Shown: one piece after another, positions 45,431-54,499 of the stretch | Numbering within the stretch: the stretch's first letter is position 1 | Layout: each line of letters starts with the position of its first letter | Assembly (NCBI GenBank): GCA_050011195.1 | Contig: JBEKJO010000006.1 | Span: 1-64,000 of the forward strand | DNA: 64,000 nucleotides | Direction: 5' to 3' | From: PALSA-1440 sp050011195 | GTDB taxonomy: Bacteria > Verrucomicrobiota > Verrucomicrobiia > Limisphaerales > UBA8199 | The notes under the pieces: generated by a model | What the model was told of the DNA's origin: nothing | Database searches by the model: none | Seen by the model: the letters and a program-made list of their open reading frames with translations, nothing else | Made by a program: the position numbers and the translations under genes

Positions 45431-48208
45431 ATGAGCATGGCATCACTTCCCACATCGGCCAAGCCAAGCCGCGCGGGGCTGGGAACAATGAGCCTGCTGC
45501 TCTTTGTGGTGCTCTCCGTGCTTCTGCGCGGCGACTACCTGCCGGGAAATGTCCTGTTCTCGAATGACGGCCCGCTGGGCGAGTTGATGTCCCAGTGCCA
45601 CCGCTTGCCGGACCGGTTCACTGGTTGCTGGGAAGACCTGAACCTGCTTGGCTTCCGCGCTTGGGGCGCGTCTCCCAGCATTAGCTTTGGCTTGCAGTTC
45701 TTGCTGGGGCCGGTCGCCTTTTCCAAACTCTACGTCCCGTTCGCCCTGCTGATTCTGGGCTGCGGAGCGTGGTTCTTTTTTCGCCAGTCGGGTCTCACGC
45801 CGGCGGCCTGCTTTCTGAGTGGGCTGGCGGCCACGTTGAATTCGGGCTTTTTCTCGGCCGCCTGCTGGGGCGTGGCCGGGCACGCGATTACCGTCGGCAT
45901 GGTTTTCTTTGCCCTCGCCGCGCTGGCGGACACCTCGTCTCCCTGGCGCTGGCTGCGTGTGGTGTTGGCAGGGCTGGCAGTGGGCATGAGCGTTACCGAG
46001 GGCGCGGACATTGGCGCGCTCTTCAGTTTGTATGTCGGGGCGTTCGTCATTTATCAGGCCGGAATGGCCGAGGGCCCCCGCGTGAAGAACCTCGCCGTCG
46101 GCGTGGGGCGGGTGGCGCTGGTGGCCCTCTGTGCGGCCTGCCTCGCCGCGCAGGCCCTCTCCGGGCTGGTGGCCACAGAGATTAAGGGCATGGCCGGGAC
46201 AGAACAGGATGTGCAGACCAGGCAGCAGCGCTGGGACTGGGCCACGCGGTGGAGCCTGCCCAAGTGGGAAACCTTCAGCCTGATCGTGCCCGGGCTTTTT
46301 GGCTACCGCATGGATACACCCGAGGGGGGAGAGTACTGGGGGGAGGTCGGCCGCAACCCTGCCTGGGACAAGTACCTTGAAAACGGCAAGCAAGGTCCGC
46401 CGCCGACCGGGCTTCAACGCTTTTCGGGGGGAGGGTCTTACGTGGGGGTGCCCGTCGTGCTGTTGGCGTTTTGGGCGGGAGTGCAGGCCCTGCGGCGGAA
46501 GGACTCTGTGTTCGGCCTCTCCCAGCGCAAGTTGCTCTGGTTTTGGCTCGGGGCCAGCCTCATCTCGCTGCTGTTGGCCTATGGCCGTTTCGCTCCATTT
46601 TACCAGATCATTTATGCGCTCCCCTACTTTTCCACCATTCGCAACCCGGTTAAGTTCCTTCACATGTTCAGCTTCGCCCTGGTCGTGCTTTTCGGATACG
46701 GGGTTGACGGCCTATGGCGCCAATACATGCAGCCGGCGGGACGGAATCCTGCACCGCGGTGGGCCGGGCTGAAGGTTTGGTGGGCCAGGGCGTCCCGGTT
46801 CGAGAAGCGCTGGGGGCAGGGATGCGCGCTGGCTCTCGCTGCGAGCCTGCTGGCCTGGCTGGCGTATGCTTCCTCCCGTCGGTTTTTGGAGCAATACTTG
46901 CAAGCCGTCCAGTTCGACGAAGCCAAGGCCCGCGCCATTGCCGGCTTCAGCATCTGCCAGGTGGGGTGGTTTGTGCTCTTCTTTGTGCTGGCCGCCGGTC
47001 TTATGGTCTTGATCTTGAGCGGCGGTCTTGCCGGGGCGCGGGCCAGGTTGGGCGCGGTGTTGGTCGGGCTGTTGCTGGTCGCGGACCTCGGGCGGGCGAA
47101 CCAGCCGTGGGTGATTTACTGGGATTACAAAGAAAAGTATGCCAGCAACCCGATCATCGACAGGTTGCGGGAAAAGCCTTATGAGCAACGCGTCGCGATG
47201 TTGCCCTTCCACGCGCCGCCGCAGTTTGCCTTGCTGGAGCGGTTTTATCGCAGCCAGTGGCTGAAGCACCTGTTCCCGTACTACAACATTCAGTCGTTCG
47301 ATACCGTCCAGATGTCGCGCATGCCGGAGGACATCGCGGCCTTCGAGAAGGCCTTAACTCCGCAGGACCCCACGAATTTCTTCCGCGTCACAACCCGCAT
47401 CTGGCAGCTCACCAATACGCGTTACCTGCTCGGCGCGGCAGGATTCCTTTCCCCTCTCAATCGTCGAGCCGATCCGGCGCACCTTCCATTCCGCCTGGCC
47501 GAGCGTTTCAAGATTGTGCCCAAGCCGGGAGTTACCGCAGCCGCCCAGATTGGTCAACTGACCGCCGTGCCCGCGGAGGAGGGGTCTTATGCCCTCATCG
47601 AATTCACCCAGGCGCTGCCGCGCGCGAAGCTGTATTCCAACTGGCAGGTTATCACCAACGACCAGGCGGTGCTGGAGCAACTCGCCGCCACGTCATTCGA
47701 CCCCGAGCAAAGCGTGTTTGTGGCGGGCGGACTGCCGGCGGCTCCGCCAGCAGCCGCCACCAACGACAACGCCGGCACCGTCAAATTTACCAGCTACGCC
47801 CCGAAGGACATCGTGCTCCGGAGCGATGGACCGGCGCCTTCGGTGCTGCTGCTCAACGACCGCTTCGATCCGAACTGGAAAGTGAGGGTGGATGGCAAGC
47901 CGGAAACGTTGTTGCGCTGCAATTACATTATGCGCGGCGTCTATCTCCCGCCGGGCGCGCACAGAGTAGAGTTTCGCTTTGAGCCGCCGGTCGGGCCGCT
48001 CTGCCTCAGCCTGGCGGCCATTGGGGTTGGTGTGGTCCTGCTCGGGCTTGTTCTCGTCGCGGGACGGCGAAACGATCTCCAGGTTTCGGGCCGCGCGCCT
48101 TGGCCAGAGCCTGCCTCGCCGCGCTCGCCTCCTCCACCAGCGCCTAAGCGGGCCGCGGGCGAAGGCGACGCCCCGGGCCGAAAGTGGAAGTCGGGCGCTG
48201 TTTTCTAG
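45431..48208 (+). CDS. YfhO-family polytopic membrane protein
   Basis: About 925 residues from the ATG at 45431 (MSMASLPTSAKPS), preferred over 45368, which overlaps the sulfotransferase gene; a GGAG lies about 14 bases upstream. Around 12 membrane segments in the first 600 residues with a long first loop (NDGPLGELMSQ) are followed by an extracytoplasmic beta domain. Near the end, LLNDRFDPNWKVRVDGKP and VYLPPGAHRVEFRFEPP match the YfhO C-terminal signature, after which there is one more helix and a Pro-rich basic tail. YfhO proteins glycosylate lipoteichoic acid or other envelope polymers in Gram-positives; here a role in glycan decoration is inferred. Confidence 0.75.
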   Translation: MSMASLPTSAKPSRAGLGTMSLLLFVVLSVLLRGDYLPGNVLFSNDGPLGELMSQCHRLPDRFTGCWEDLNLLGFRAWGASPSISFGLQFLLGPVAFSKLYVPFALLILGCGAWFFFRQSGLTPAACFLSGLAATLNSGFFSAACWGVAGHAITVGMVFFALAALADTSSPWRWLRVVLAGLAVGMSVTEGADIGALFSLYVGAFVIYQAGMAEGPRVKNLAVGVGRVALVALCAACLAAQALSGLVATEIKGMAGTEQDVQTRQQRWDWATRWSLPKWETFSLIVPGLFGYRMDTPEGGEYWGEVGRNPAWDKYLENGKQGPPPTGLQRFSGGGSYVGVPVVLLAFWAGVQALRRKDSVFGLSQRKLLWFWLGASLISLLLAYGRFAPFYQIIYALPYFSTIRNPVKFLHMFSFALVVLFGYGVDGLWRQYMQPAGRNPAPRWAGLKVWWARASRFEKRWGQGCALALAASLLAWLAYASSRRFLEQYLQAVQFDEAKARAIAGFSICQVGWFVLFFVLAAGLMVLILSGGLAGARARLGAVLVGLLLVADLGRANQPWVIYWDYKEKYASNPIIDRLREKPYEQRVAMLPFHAPPQFALLERFYRSQWLKHLFPYYNIQSFDTVQMSRMPEDIAAFEKALTPQDPTNFFRVTTRIWQLTNTRYLLGAAGFLSPLNRRADPAHLPFRLAERFKIVPKPGVTAAAQIGQLTAVPAEEGSYALIEFTQALPRAKLYSNWQVITNDQAVLEQLAATSFDPEQSVFVAGGLPAAPPAAATNDNAGTVKFTSYAPKDIVLRSDGPAPSVLLLNDRFDPNWKVRVDGKPETLLRCNYIMRGVYLPPGAHRVEFRFEPPVGPLCLSLAAIGVGVVLLGLVLVAGRRNDLQVSGRAPWPEPASPRSPPPPAPKRAAGEGDAPGRKWKSGAVF

Positions 48209-48382
48209 GGCGGCAAGGAACGTGATGATTCGGGCCACGCATTCCCCACCGTGAGCGAGCGGTGGGCAGTTCAATTTCGGGGTTCGCCGGCGGCTCATAG
48301 AGCCCACAAACGCCGGCGAACTCCCGAATCTCTCCGGCGCGGGCCTCGGCATAGAAACCTTTGGAGGTCTGTGGGTCAGAAG

Positions 48383-49978
48383 TCAGTCCGGCCTGGGCGG
48401 GTTTTGGGCCAACCAAGTCTGCCACAAAGGCAAATCGACGTAGAGTTCGAGGAAGACTTGAGGGCGCAGTTGGAAGTAACGGACCATGATGTGGGTTTTC
48501 TTTTCATCGAGGCGGGCGTGGAGGTTAGCGGAGACGATCATTACGGGGGCGAACGGGTCGGCGGGCACTTGGTCCCACCAGCCGATCTGCTTGAGGTTGC
48601 GCAAGTACCAGGGCAACGGCCAGTAGTCGCTGTCGGGCGCCATGACTTTGACCAGCATCCGGGGGCCTTGGGGCTGGACCTTGGCGAGCGCTTCGACCCG
48701 GCGGACGAGATTCAAGAGGTCGGGCGAGGTTTGCGCATAGACGTAAGGATTCCGCGGGTCGGCAGCGTAGTGCGCGCTGGCCAACTGCGCCTGCCAGGCG
48801 AGATGACCCGCCCCGGCCAGGAGCAACAGGCCCAGGGCGAGCCTCAGGAATCGTCGCTTCAGGCCGCGGAGCAGCGCGGCGGCGCCGACGCCCGCCAGCA
48901 GAATCATGCCGTGCCAGAAACTCAACAGGCACCACGGGGTCTTGTAGGAAATCAGGCTGTAGGCCGCTGTGAGGGCGAAGGTGTAAAGAGCCAGAAACCG
49001 GACGAAGCTCGCGCCGGCATTGACAAGTCCTTTGCGGGCGAAAGCCGCCCAGGCGCCGATGACCGCCAACGCCAGGATCAGCGCCTCGCTCCAGACCGGG
49101 CCTTTGGCGACGTGGAAGAAGAGCAGCCGGTGCAGATAAAAGCTCCAGGGATGGATATGCGGCGAATCTCCGCCGGCGCGGTGAAGCCACGGCAGATAGG
49201 TTCGCACTGAATCGAGCGGCCCGGCGGCATTGGTGAGGAAGGAGGAGAACAGGAGCAGCGCCACGCCAAGCCAGACAGCGAAGGCGGCGGCGAGATGGGT
49301 GAGCTTGAGGCGAGGCGCCTTTGCCGGAGGGGCGGTGGCGTCCAGCCAGCGATTCCAGACCTGGTTGAGCCCCAGAGCCAAGGCGGCGGCGGCCAGAGTG
49401 ATGAGGAACGTCTCCTTCGTGGCGTGCATGAGGCCCACGCCCGCGCCGGCCAGCAGGGCCCAGCCGATTCTCCGGCTGCGCCAGTAACGCCAGCCGGCAG
49501 CGAGTGCCAGGAAGGTAAAAAAGACCAGCAGGATTTCGTGAATGTAATAACGGCTGTAGAAGACCACCGCAGGGGAGGCGGCCGTGAAAAGGGCAGCCCA
49601 GAGGGTGGCGTTCCTGCCCAGGCCGTCGGCGACGAGCGGCAGGAGAAGGATCAGGCCAATGCCAAAGAGAACGGTGGTGAACCGGAGCCGGTTCTCGGTG
49701 AACTGGTCGAAGTCCTGCGGCGCCCTCGTCAGACGGCTCAGGGCCACGGTGGCGTAACAGAGCGACGGGCCGTGATGTTCGTTGGGATCGTACTGATAGC
49801 CGCCGTGTTCCCAAAGCTGGCCGAACTTGATGGCGTTGACGGCTTCATCGTTGTGCATCGGGCGCTGGTCCAGGGCAAGAGACCAGAGCGCCAGCGCGAG
49901 GCCCGCCAGCAAAACGAGGATAGCCGCTAGAGGTTGGGAAATGGCGGAGACCGAAGGTTTCCATCCGCTATTCTCCAT
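48383..49978 (-). CDS. Agl23-like polytopic membrane glycosyltransferase
   Basis: 531 residues with about 11 membrane segments. The first loop contains RPMHNDEAVNAIKFGQL, with the Asp-Glu pair typical of GT39/GT-C enzymes, and is followed by YDPNEHHGPSLCYATV, characteristic of the family called flippase-associated Agl23 (TIGR03663-like). Such proteins use polyprenyl-phosphate sugars on the outer membrane leaflet. It converges with the YfhO-like gene and lies 19 bases downstream of the small lipoprotein gene on the same strand. Confidence 0.75.
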   Translation of the reverse strand: MENSGWKPSVSAISQPLAAILVLLAGLALALWSLALDQRPMHNDEAVNAIKFGQLWEHGGYQYDPNEHHGPSLCYATVALSRLTRAPQDFDQFTENRLRFTTVLFGIGLILLLPLVADGLGRNATLWAALFTAASPAVVFYSRYYIHEILLVFFTFLALAAGWRYWRSRRIGWALLAGAGVGLMHATKETFLITLAAAALALGLNQVWNRWLDATAPPAKAPRLKLTHLAAAFAVWLGVALLLFSSFLTNAAGPLDSVRTYLPWLHRAGGDSPHIHPWSFYLHRLLFFHVAKGPVWSEALILALAVIGAWAAFARKGLVNAGASFVRFLALYTFALTAAYSLISYKTPWCLLSFWHGMILLAGVGAAALLRGLKRRFLRLALGLLLLAGAGHLAWQAQLASAHYAADPRNPYVYAQTSPDLLNLVRRVEALAKVQPQGPRMLVKVMAPDSDYWPLPWYLRNLKQIGWWDQVPADPFAPVMIVSANLHARLDEKKTHIMVRYFQLRPQVFLELYVDLPLWQTWLAQNPPRPD

Positions 49979-49997
49979 CCCGGCCCCCTAACGCGGG

Positions 49998-50753
49998 TTA
50001 TTTGGCCGGGCGGCCATAGACTTCCAGCTCGGTGTATTCGTTGAGGGCGCTTTCGGTGCTGCCTTTGGAGTAGAAACGAATGTAGCGGGCTTTGACGCCT
50101 TTGGCGTTGATCAGTTTGCCTTCGTAGGTCTCGAAGTATTCGCGATCGGTGCCGACGCCCAGACCCGAGGTGTTGTCCCGGTCGTTGTTGAAGATCGTGC
50201 GGACGTTCTCGATGAAATCCGCGTCATCGGCAACCTGCACGATGACGTTGTGATAGACCTTGGCCATGTTGTGGGCGTGCCAGATCACGAGGGCGAAGAG
50301 TTCCTGCGGGCTGCCAAAATCCATTTGCACCCATTGCGTGCCTTTGCGCAGGAAGATGATGCTCTGGTCGGATGCGTCTTTGTCGCCATCGGTGAGCTTC
50401 GCCAGGTTGTCGGCGGGGACGTTCTTGTCGCTGCAAGTGATTTTGCTGCCGGGCGCGATGTTCTTCAGGCCGGGCGGGACCATCATCAGCGGCCGGGGCT
50501 TGTTCGGGTCGTAGGGCTCCGTATAGGAGTTGGTCACGATATCCTTGGGTGTGCCCTTGAAAGCGGGCGCGGGCAGTTTGATCACCAGCGGCACCATGTC
50601 GCCTGCGGCGGCGGGCTGATCCTTGGGGGCGTCAGCGGCCGGCAAGCATGAGGCGAGGAGGAGATTCAGGACAGCGACAGTCAGGCCAGACAGCAGCGAG
50701 AGTGTCATGGGGCGTCGCAGCGAGTTGTGAGTCGTATTCAGTTTGTTCGTCAT
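49998..50753 (-). CDS. putative lipoprotein with discoidin-like domain
   Basis: 251 residues from the ATG at 50753 (MTNKLNTTHNS); the open frame to 50864 adds no credible coding. A signal segment LSLLSGLTVAVLNLLLASC gives a lipobox-like LASC with Cys36. Mature residues about 100-250 resemble an F5/8C (discoidin) fold: WVQMDFGSPQELFALVIWH, then YIRFYSKGSTESALNEYTEL. Such domains bind carbohydrates. A role in holding surface glycan is possible but unproven. Confidence 0.65.
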   Translation of the reverse strand: MTNKLNTTHNSLRRPMTLSLLSGLTVAVLNLLLASCLPAADAPKDQPAAAGDMVPLVIKLPAPAFKGTPKDIVTNSYTEPYDPNKPRPLMMVPPGLKNIAPGSKITCSDKNVPADNLAKLTDGDKDASDQSIIFLRKGTQWVQMDFGSPQELFALVIWHAHNMAKVYHNVIVQVADDADFIENVRTIFNNDRDNTSGLGVGTDREYFETYEGKLINAKGVKARYIRFYSKGSTESALNEYTELEVYGRPAK

Positions 50754-50898
50754 TCGTTCGATAGTTAAACCAAAGCAGCGGTCGGGGACAAGCCCGATTC
50801 CGAGGAGATGACGAACGCCGGGCCGGGGATATTCGATGTCCAGGCAAGGACGCGTTCTTACCAACAGGGTTACGGCCCTGCAACAGCCGGATTCAGGC

Positions 50899-53058
50899 CT
50901 ACGTAAACTGCAACCGGGTCGTGGCCGCCTCAGGGTCCCAGCCGCGGGACGGCTGGCTGTTGATGGAGGAGACGTCTTTGATCGAGATCTGCCGGCCGCG
51001 CGTCTTCGGCCCTTTGACTTCCACCTCGGCCGGACAGCACGTCTGCTGGTTGATCTTCTGGTAGGGCGCCGGCTTATACCTGATGTAGAGCGCGTCCGGC
51101 GTGTCCGGCTCGAAAAACAGGACCCGCGATTTGAGCGGGATGCAGTGATAGACCTTGTTCAGGATCGTGCCCCCGAACGTAAACCGCTTCAGATACGTCG
51201 CCTCGCGATTCGTGTAGGCGAGCGTGAACACCCGGTCGCGCTCCGGCAGGCCGCAATAAACCAAGTCCGGGCCGACAAAGAACTTCTCCGGCAGCTCGGT
51301 CACCTGGTAATGGCCGTCCTTGAAGACGAGGATCAGCTTGTCGAACTTCGTGCACTCGACGTTGAATTCCTCGCCGGAGACTTTGTGGCCGACATAGCCG
51401 GACTCGCGGTCGTAGGCCACTTTGAACGCCTTGAAGGCAACCTCTTTGGCATCCACCTCGTCGTAACGGCTCGATTTCGTGAGGCGCGGATATTGCGGCC
51501 CATACTTGGCGAGCAACTCTTCGAGATGGCCGATGACGTGCTTGGTAAGGTTCTTCAGGTTCTTCCGCGTCTCGGCGAGCGCCGCCTTCACCTGCTCCAT
51601 TTCCTCGCGGTGCTTGTTGATGTCGAACAGCGAGATGCGGCGGATGCGCACGGTCAGCAGGCGCTCGACGTCCGGGTCCGCCAGTTCGCGAATCAGTTGC
51701 TTGCGGAACGGCTTGAAACCGTCGTGCACGGCGGCCTGGACGGCTTCGTTGGTCTTGCACTGCTCGATTCTCTTGTAGATGCGCTCCTCAATGAAGATGC
51801 GTTCCAGCGTGCGGAAATGGAGTTCGTCCTGGAGCTTGGCTTCCTTGAGTTCGAGTTCCCGCTTGAGCGTCTCGACCAGTTGGGCCGTGTTCTCGCGGAG
51901 CACCTCGGACACCGTCATCTCCACTGGCCGGTTGTTCTTGATGACGACAATGCGGCTGGCGATGGTGACCTCGCAGTCGGTGAACGCATAGAGAGCATCC
52001 GCCAACTGCTCCGCGCTGACGCCGCTCGGCGCTTTCACCTCAATCTCGACTTCCTCGGACGTGAAATCGTTGATGCTCTTGACCTTGATCTTGCCCTTGC
52101 GCGAGGCGTCCTCGATGGAGCCGATCAGCGAGTCGGTCGTGGTCGTTGGCGGGATTTCCTTGATAACGACTGTGGACTCGTCCTTGACCTTGATCCTGGC
52201 GCGGACCTTGACTTCGCCCGCGCCGTCCTTGTAGCCGCGGGCGTCCATGAGGCCGCCGGTCTGGAAATCGGGCAGGCACTTGAACGGCTGCTTCTTGAGG
52301 ATGGCCACCTGCGCTTTGAGCAGCTCGGGGAAGTTGTGCGGCAGAATGCGCGAGGCCATGCCCACCGCGATGCCTTCGGTGCCGAGCATGAGCAGCAACG
52401 GCAGCTTGCTGGGCAGGGCCACAGGCTCCTTGTTGCGGCCATCGTAGCTCGGCACGAAGTCGGTGATCTCGTCGTTGAACACCTCCGTGCGCGCCAGCTC
52501 GGTCAGCCGGCACTCGATGTAACGCGGCGCGGCGGCGGGGTCGCCCGTGAAGATATTGCCGAAATTGCCCTGCCCTTCGATGAGGTAACGCTTGTTGGCC
52601 AGCACCACCAGCGCGTCGCCAATCGAGGCGTCGCCGTGCGGATGATATTGCATCGTGTGGCCGACGACGTTGGCGACTTTGATGAAGCGGCCGTCGTCCT
52701 TGTCGTGCAAGGCCCAGAGGATGCGGCGCTGGACGGGCTTGAGGCCGTCCGCCAGATTGGGGATGGCGCGGTCGCGGATGACGTAGGAGGCGTAGTCGAG
52801 GAAACTGCGGTTGACCCGGCGATGGAGCGGCAGCTCAATCTTGCCCGGAACGAACGGACGCGCCAGCCCAGGCAAGGCGACGTTCTCGGCGAGGACGTGG
52901 GTGGCGCCGTTGCTGCCCTTGGCGGGCTTGGACTTCGGAGCTTCGCCATTGCCGTCTTTCGGAACGGGCGCGGCGTTGACCACACCCGGTGTATTGTCCG
53001 GCAGTTCCTGAATCGGCAGTTCCGGCTGGTTGGGATTGGCCTTTCGTTTGGATGACAT
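50899..53058 (-). CDS. parC: type IIA topoisomerase subunit A (topoisomerase IV-like)
   Basis: 719 residues. The conserved breakage-reunion region begins at PLHRRVNRSFLDYASYVIRD (about 78-96), with PVQRRILWAL, HPHGDASIGDALV and the catalytic AAAPRYIECRL, in which Arg179-Tyr180 form the DNA linkage. The lysine- and proline-rich N-terminal 65 residues are an extension. The C-terminal part lacks the gyrase box, so decatenating topoisomerase IV is preferred over gyrase; the family is divergent enough that gyrA-like naming is possible. It is on the same strand as parE (57110-58942) but 4 kb apart, with TA and defence genes between. Confidence 0.88.
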   Translation of the reverse strand: MSSKRKANPNQPELPIQELPDNTPGVVNAAPVPKDGNGEAPKSKPAKGSNGATHVLAENVALPGLARPFVPGKIELPLHRRVNRSFLDYASYVIRDRAIPNLADGLKPVQRRILWALHDKDDGRFIKVANVVGHTMQYHPHGDASIGDALVVLANKRYLIEGQGNFGNIFTGDPAAAPRYIECRLTELARTEVFNDEITDFVPSYDGRNKEPVALPSKLPLLLMLGTEGIAVGMASRILPHNFPELLKAQVAILKKQPFKCLPDFQTGGLMDARGYKDGAGEVKVRARIKVKDESTVVIKEIPPTTTTDSLIGSIEDASRKGKIKVKSINDFTSEEVEIEVKAPSGVSAEQLADALYAFTDCEVTIASRIVVIKNNRPVEMTVSEVLRENTAQLVETLKRELELKEAKLQDELHFRTLERIFIEERIYKRIEQCKTNEAVQAAVHDGFKPFRKQLIRELADPDVERLLTVRIRRISLFDINKHREEMEQVKAALAETRKNLKNLTKHVIGHLEELLAKYGPQYPRLTKSSRYDEVDAKEVAFKAFKVAYDRESGYVGHKVSGEEFNVECTKFDKLILVFKDGHYQVTELPEKFFVGPDLVYCGLPERDRVFTLAYTNREATYLKRFTFGGTILNKVYHCIPLKSRVLFFEPDTPDALYIRYKPAPYQKINQQTCCPAEVEVKGPKTRGRQISIKDVSSINSQPSRGWDPEAATTRLQFT

Positions 53059-53106
53059 GGGATGACTCTCCGTCAGGGAAGTCTATTCGCAGGGTGGGGT
53101 AATGAC

Positions 53107-53478
53107 TCAGGCCAAAACCAACCCGTGCTGGATGAAGGGGTGGAAATCAGCGGTGTTGATCGTAGCCAACCTTGCACCACAGCGGATAGCCACTGCCGCA
53201 ATCATGCAATCGGCCAGCGAGCGGGAACGACGACCAGTCTTGTTGAAAAGGTCGGCGGCCAAGGCTGCATCACCGGCAAGAAAGCTCTCCGGAAGAGGAA
53301 ACATCTGCTTCGCGATTGCTTCACCTTGCGGATTGAGCGGTCCACAAAGATATTCAGCCCAAGCCACGGCGCTGACCCCAAAGCTTTCTCCTGCAGCAGA
53401 CCACTTCCGAAAGCCAGCATGGGCCGACGAGCCTGCCACTGTAGCTCGAATGAGGAAATTAGTGTCGAGATGAATCAT
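53107..53478 (-). CDS. VapC-type PIN-domain ribonuclease toxin
   Basis: 123 residues, full length for VapC. The acidic metal-binding set is present: Asp5 (MIHLDTNFL), Glu42 (VAWAEYL), Asp90 (SLADCMIA) and Asp111 (INTADFHPF). It probably cleaves RNA, often tRNA or rRNA, when free of antitoxin. The antitoxin gene lies directly upstream with 17 bases between, the normal order for VapBC. Confidence 0.9.
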   Translation of the reverse strand: MIHLDTNFLIRATVAGSSAHAGFRKWSAAGESFGVSAVAWAEYLCGPLNPQGEAIAKQMFPLPESFLAGDAALAADLFNKTGRRSRSLADCMIAAVAIRCGARLATINTADFHPFIQHGLVLA

Positions 53479-53495
53479 GCGCCGAGCCGTTGGCG

Positions 53496-53729
53496 TTAGC
53501 GGCGGGCATCACGGACGGCAGCCATCCATGCGGCCGCCTTTTTCTCATCCAGCTTCAGGTGCCTCTGGAGCGCTTCGAGCGCCTCCAAAGGCGTGAGCTT
53601 GCCAGAGGCTGTCGGCGCGGCTGGTTCCAACACCGTTAACAGCCCCTTCCCCTTCTCAGGCAATTTCCCAGGCTCGGCGACCACCAGGCGACCATGGTCA
53701 ATTTCGACTTCCACCGTTAAGTAGCTCAT
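53496..53729 (-). CDS. antitoxin of the VapC-type toxin
   Basis: 77 residues from the ATG at 53729. The N-terminal half is short beta strands (LTVEVEIDHGRLVV), suggesting an AbrB/MazE-like or similar DNA-binding fold, and the C-terminal tail (LEALEALQRHLKLDEKKAAAWM) is amphipathic, suited to wrap the toxin. It precedes the PIN gene, so an autoregulated pair is likely. The family name is not recognised with certainty. Confidence 0.75.
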   Translation of the reverse strand: MSYLTVEVEIDHGRLVVAEPGKLPEKGKGLLTVLEPAAPTASGKLTPLEALEALQRHLKLDEKKAAAWMAAVRDARR

Positions 53730-53779
53730 AATCAAAAAATACAGCCTCCGCCGCAGCCACGCGACGAAAATCTGGGCAT

Positions 53780-53881
53780 TTAACGCGGGAACTGAATGCC
53801 GTGCTGCCGCCGAACTGAAACGCCAATCTTTTGAAGCGCACGAACCACCTCCGGGCCGGAAACCTGTGGCAGCCGGTTCAC
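53780..53881 (-). pseudogene. hicA: truncated hicA toxin remnant
   Basis: GTG start overlapping the hicB stop (GTGA). The 33 codons read MNRLPQVSGPEVVRALQKIG then VSVRRQHG and IQFPR before TAA. The first 27 residues fit HicA, whose conserved GSH with the catalytic His should come exactly where this reading turns into GIQFPR. About half of the normal 60-80 residue toxin is missing, so it is predicted to be inactive. Confidence 0.7.
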
Positions 53882-54084
53882 ACGGCTACGACCAGCGCGT
53901 CAAAGTGTTCCGGGGGCACGGCCAGCTTGTCCTCTTGGAGCGCAAGAATATAACCCTCGATCGCCTCGCGGATATTCACGATGGCTTGTTCCCGGCTCTC
54001 ACCCTGAGAAACACAACCCGGCAGGCTGGGGCACTCGGCCACCCAAAAGCCGTCTTCGCCCGGATAAACAATGACTTGCCGCAT
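53878..54084 (-). CDS. hicB: HicB-family antitoxin
   Basis: 68 residues. Pattern MRQVIVYPGEDGFWVAECPSLPGCVSQG, then AIVNIREAIEGYI, is the partial RNase H fold of HicB. The DNA-binding tail of longer HicB proteins is absent, as in short HicBs. Its partner hicA, which normally follows, is truncated, so the antitoxin is orphaned. Confidence 0.85.
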   Translation of the reverse strand: MRQVIVYPGEDGFWVAECPSLPGCVSQGESREQAIVNIREAIEGYILALQEDKLAVPPEHFDALVVAV

Positions 54085-54146
54085 ACGCAGAATCTACCGG
54101 CCCGCTTTCTCCGGGTCAAGCGCGCTCGGTGGCACGAATCGGCGGC

Positions 54147-54470
54147 TCAGGCGCTCAAGGTGTTGAATAACTCATCCAGTTTGTCCGCCAGCGCCTGCAC
54201 CTCGGCCTGGGTGGGCGGATTGGAAACCGTCAGGGCCACCAGCGGCGTGAGGGCGATGAGGCGCGCACGGAGGTCGTCGAAATTGTTCTGGCTGGCCTGG
54301 AACTGCCCGCGCCTTTCGCCCGAGACCAACGGCGAGTTATCGGCCGGCAAGCTGGGATCGAGATTCGGGGCAAGCAATCTTTGGTTTGATTTCCGTCGCC
54401 CCGGTTCTACGCCCGCCCGCCAGCTCAAGAAGAAAGCATGGCCCACAATTGTGCTTTTATGGGCTTGCAT
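54147..54470 (-). CDS. small conserved-type hypothetical protein
   Basis: 107 codons open, but only the last 76 look coding: APNLDPSLPADNSPLVSGE, then helical QFQASQNNFDDLRARLIALT and a helical tail PTQAEVQALADKLDELF. A TTG at 54377 may be the true start. No known domain; related short proteins with a NLDPSLPADNSP-like start occur in Verrucomicrobiota, in my recollection. Confidence 0.4.
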   Translation of the reverse strand: MQAHKSTIVGHAFFLSWRAGVEPGRRKSNQRLLAPNLDPSLPADNSPLVSGERRGQFQASQNNFDDLRARLIALTPLVALTVSNPPTQAEVQALADKLDELFNTLSA

Positions 54471-54499
54471 TCCCCAAAGGCGGGGTGTGAACTCGGGGC

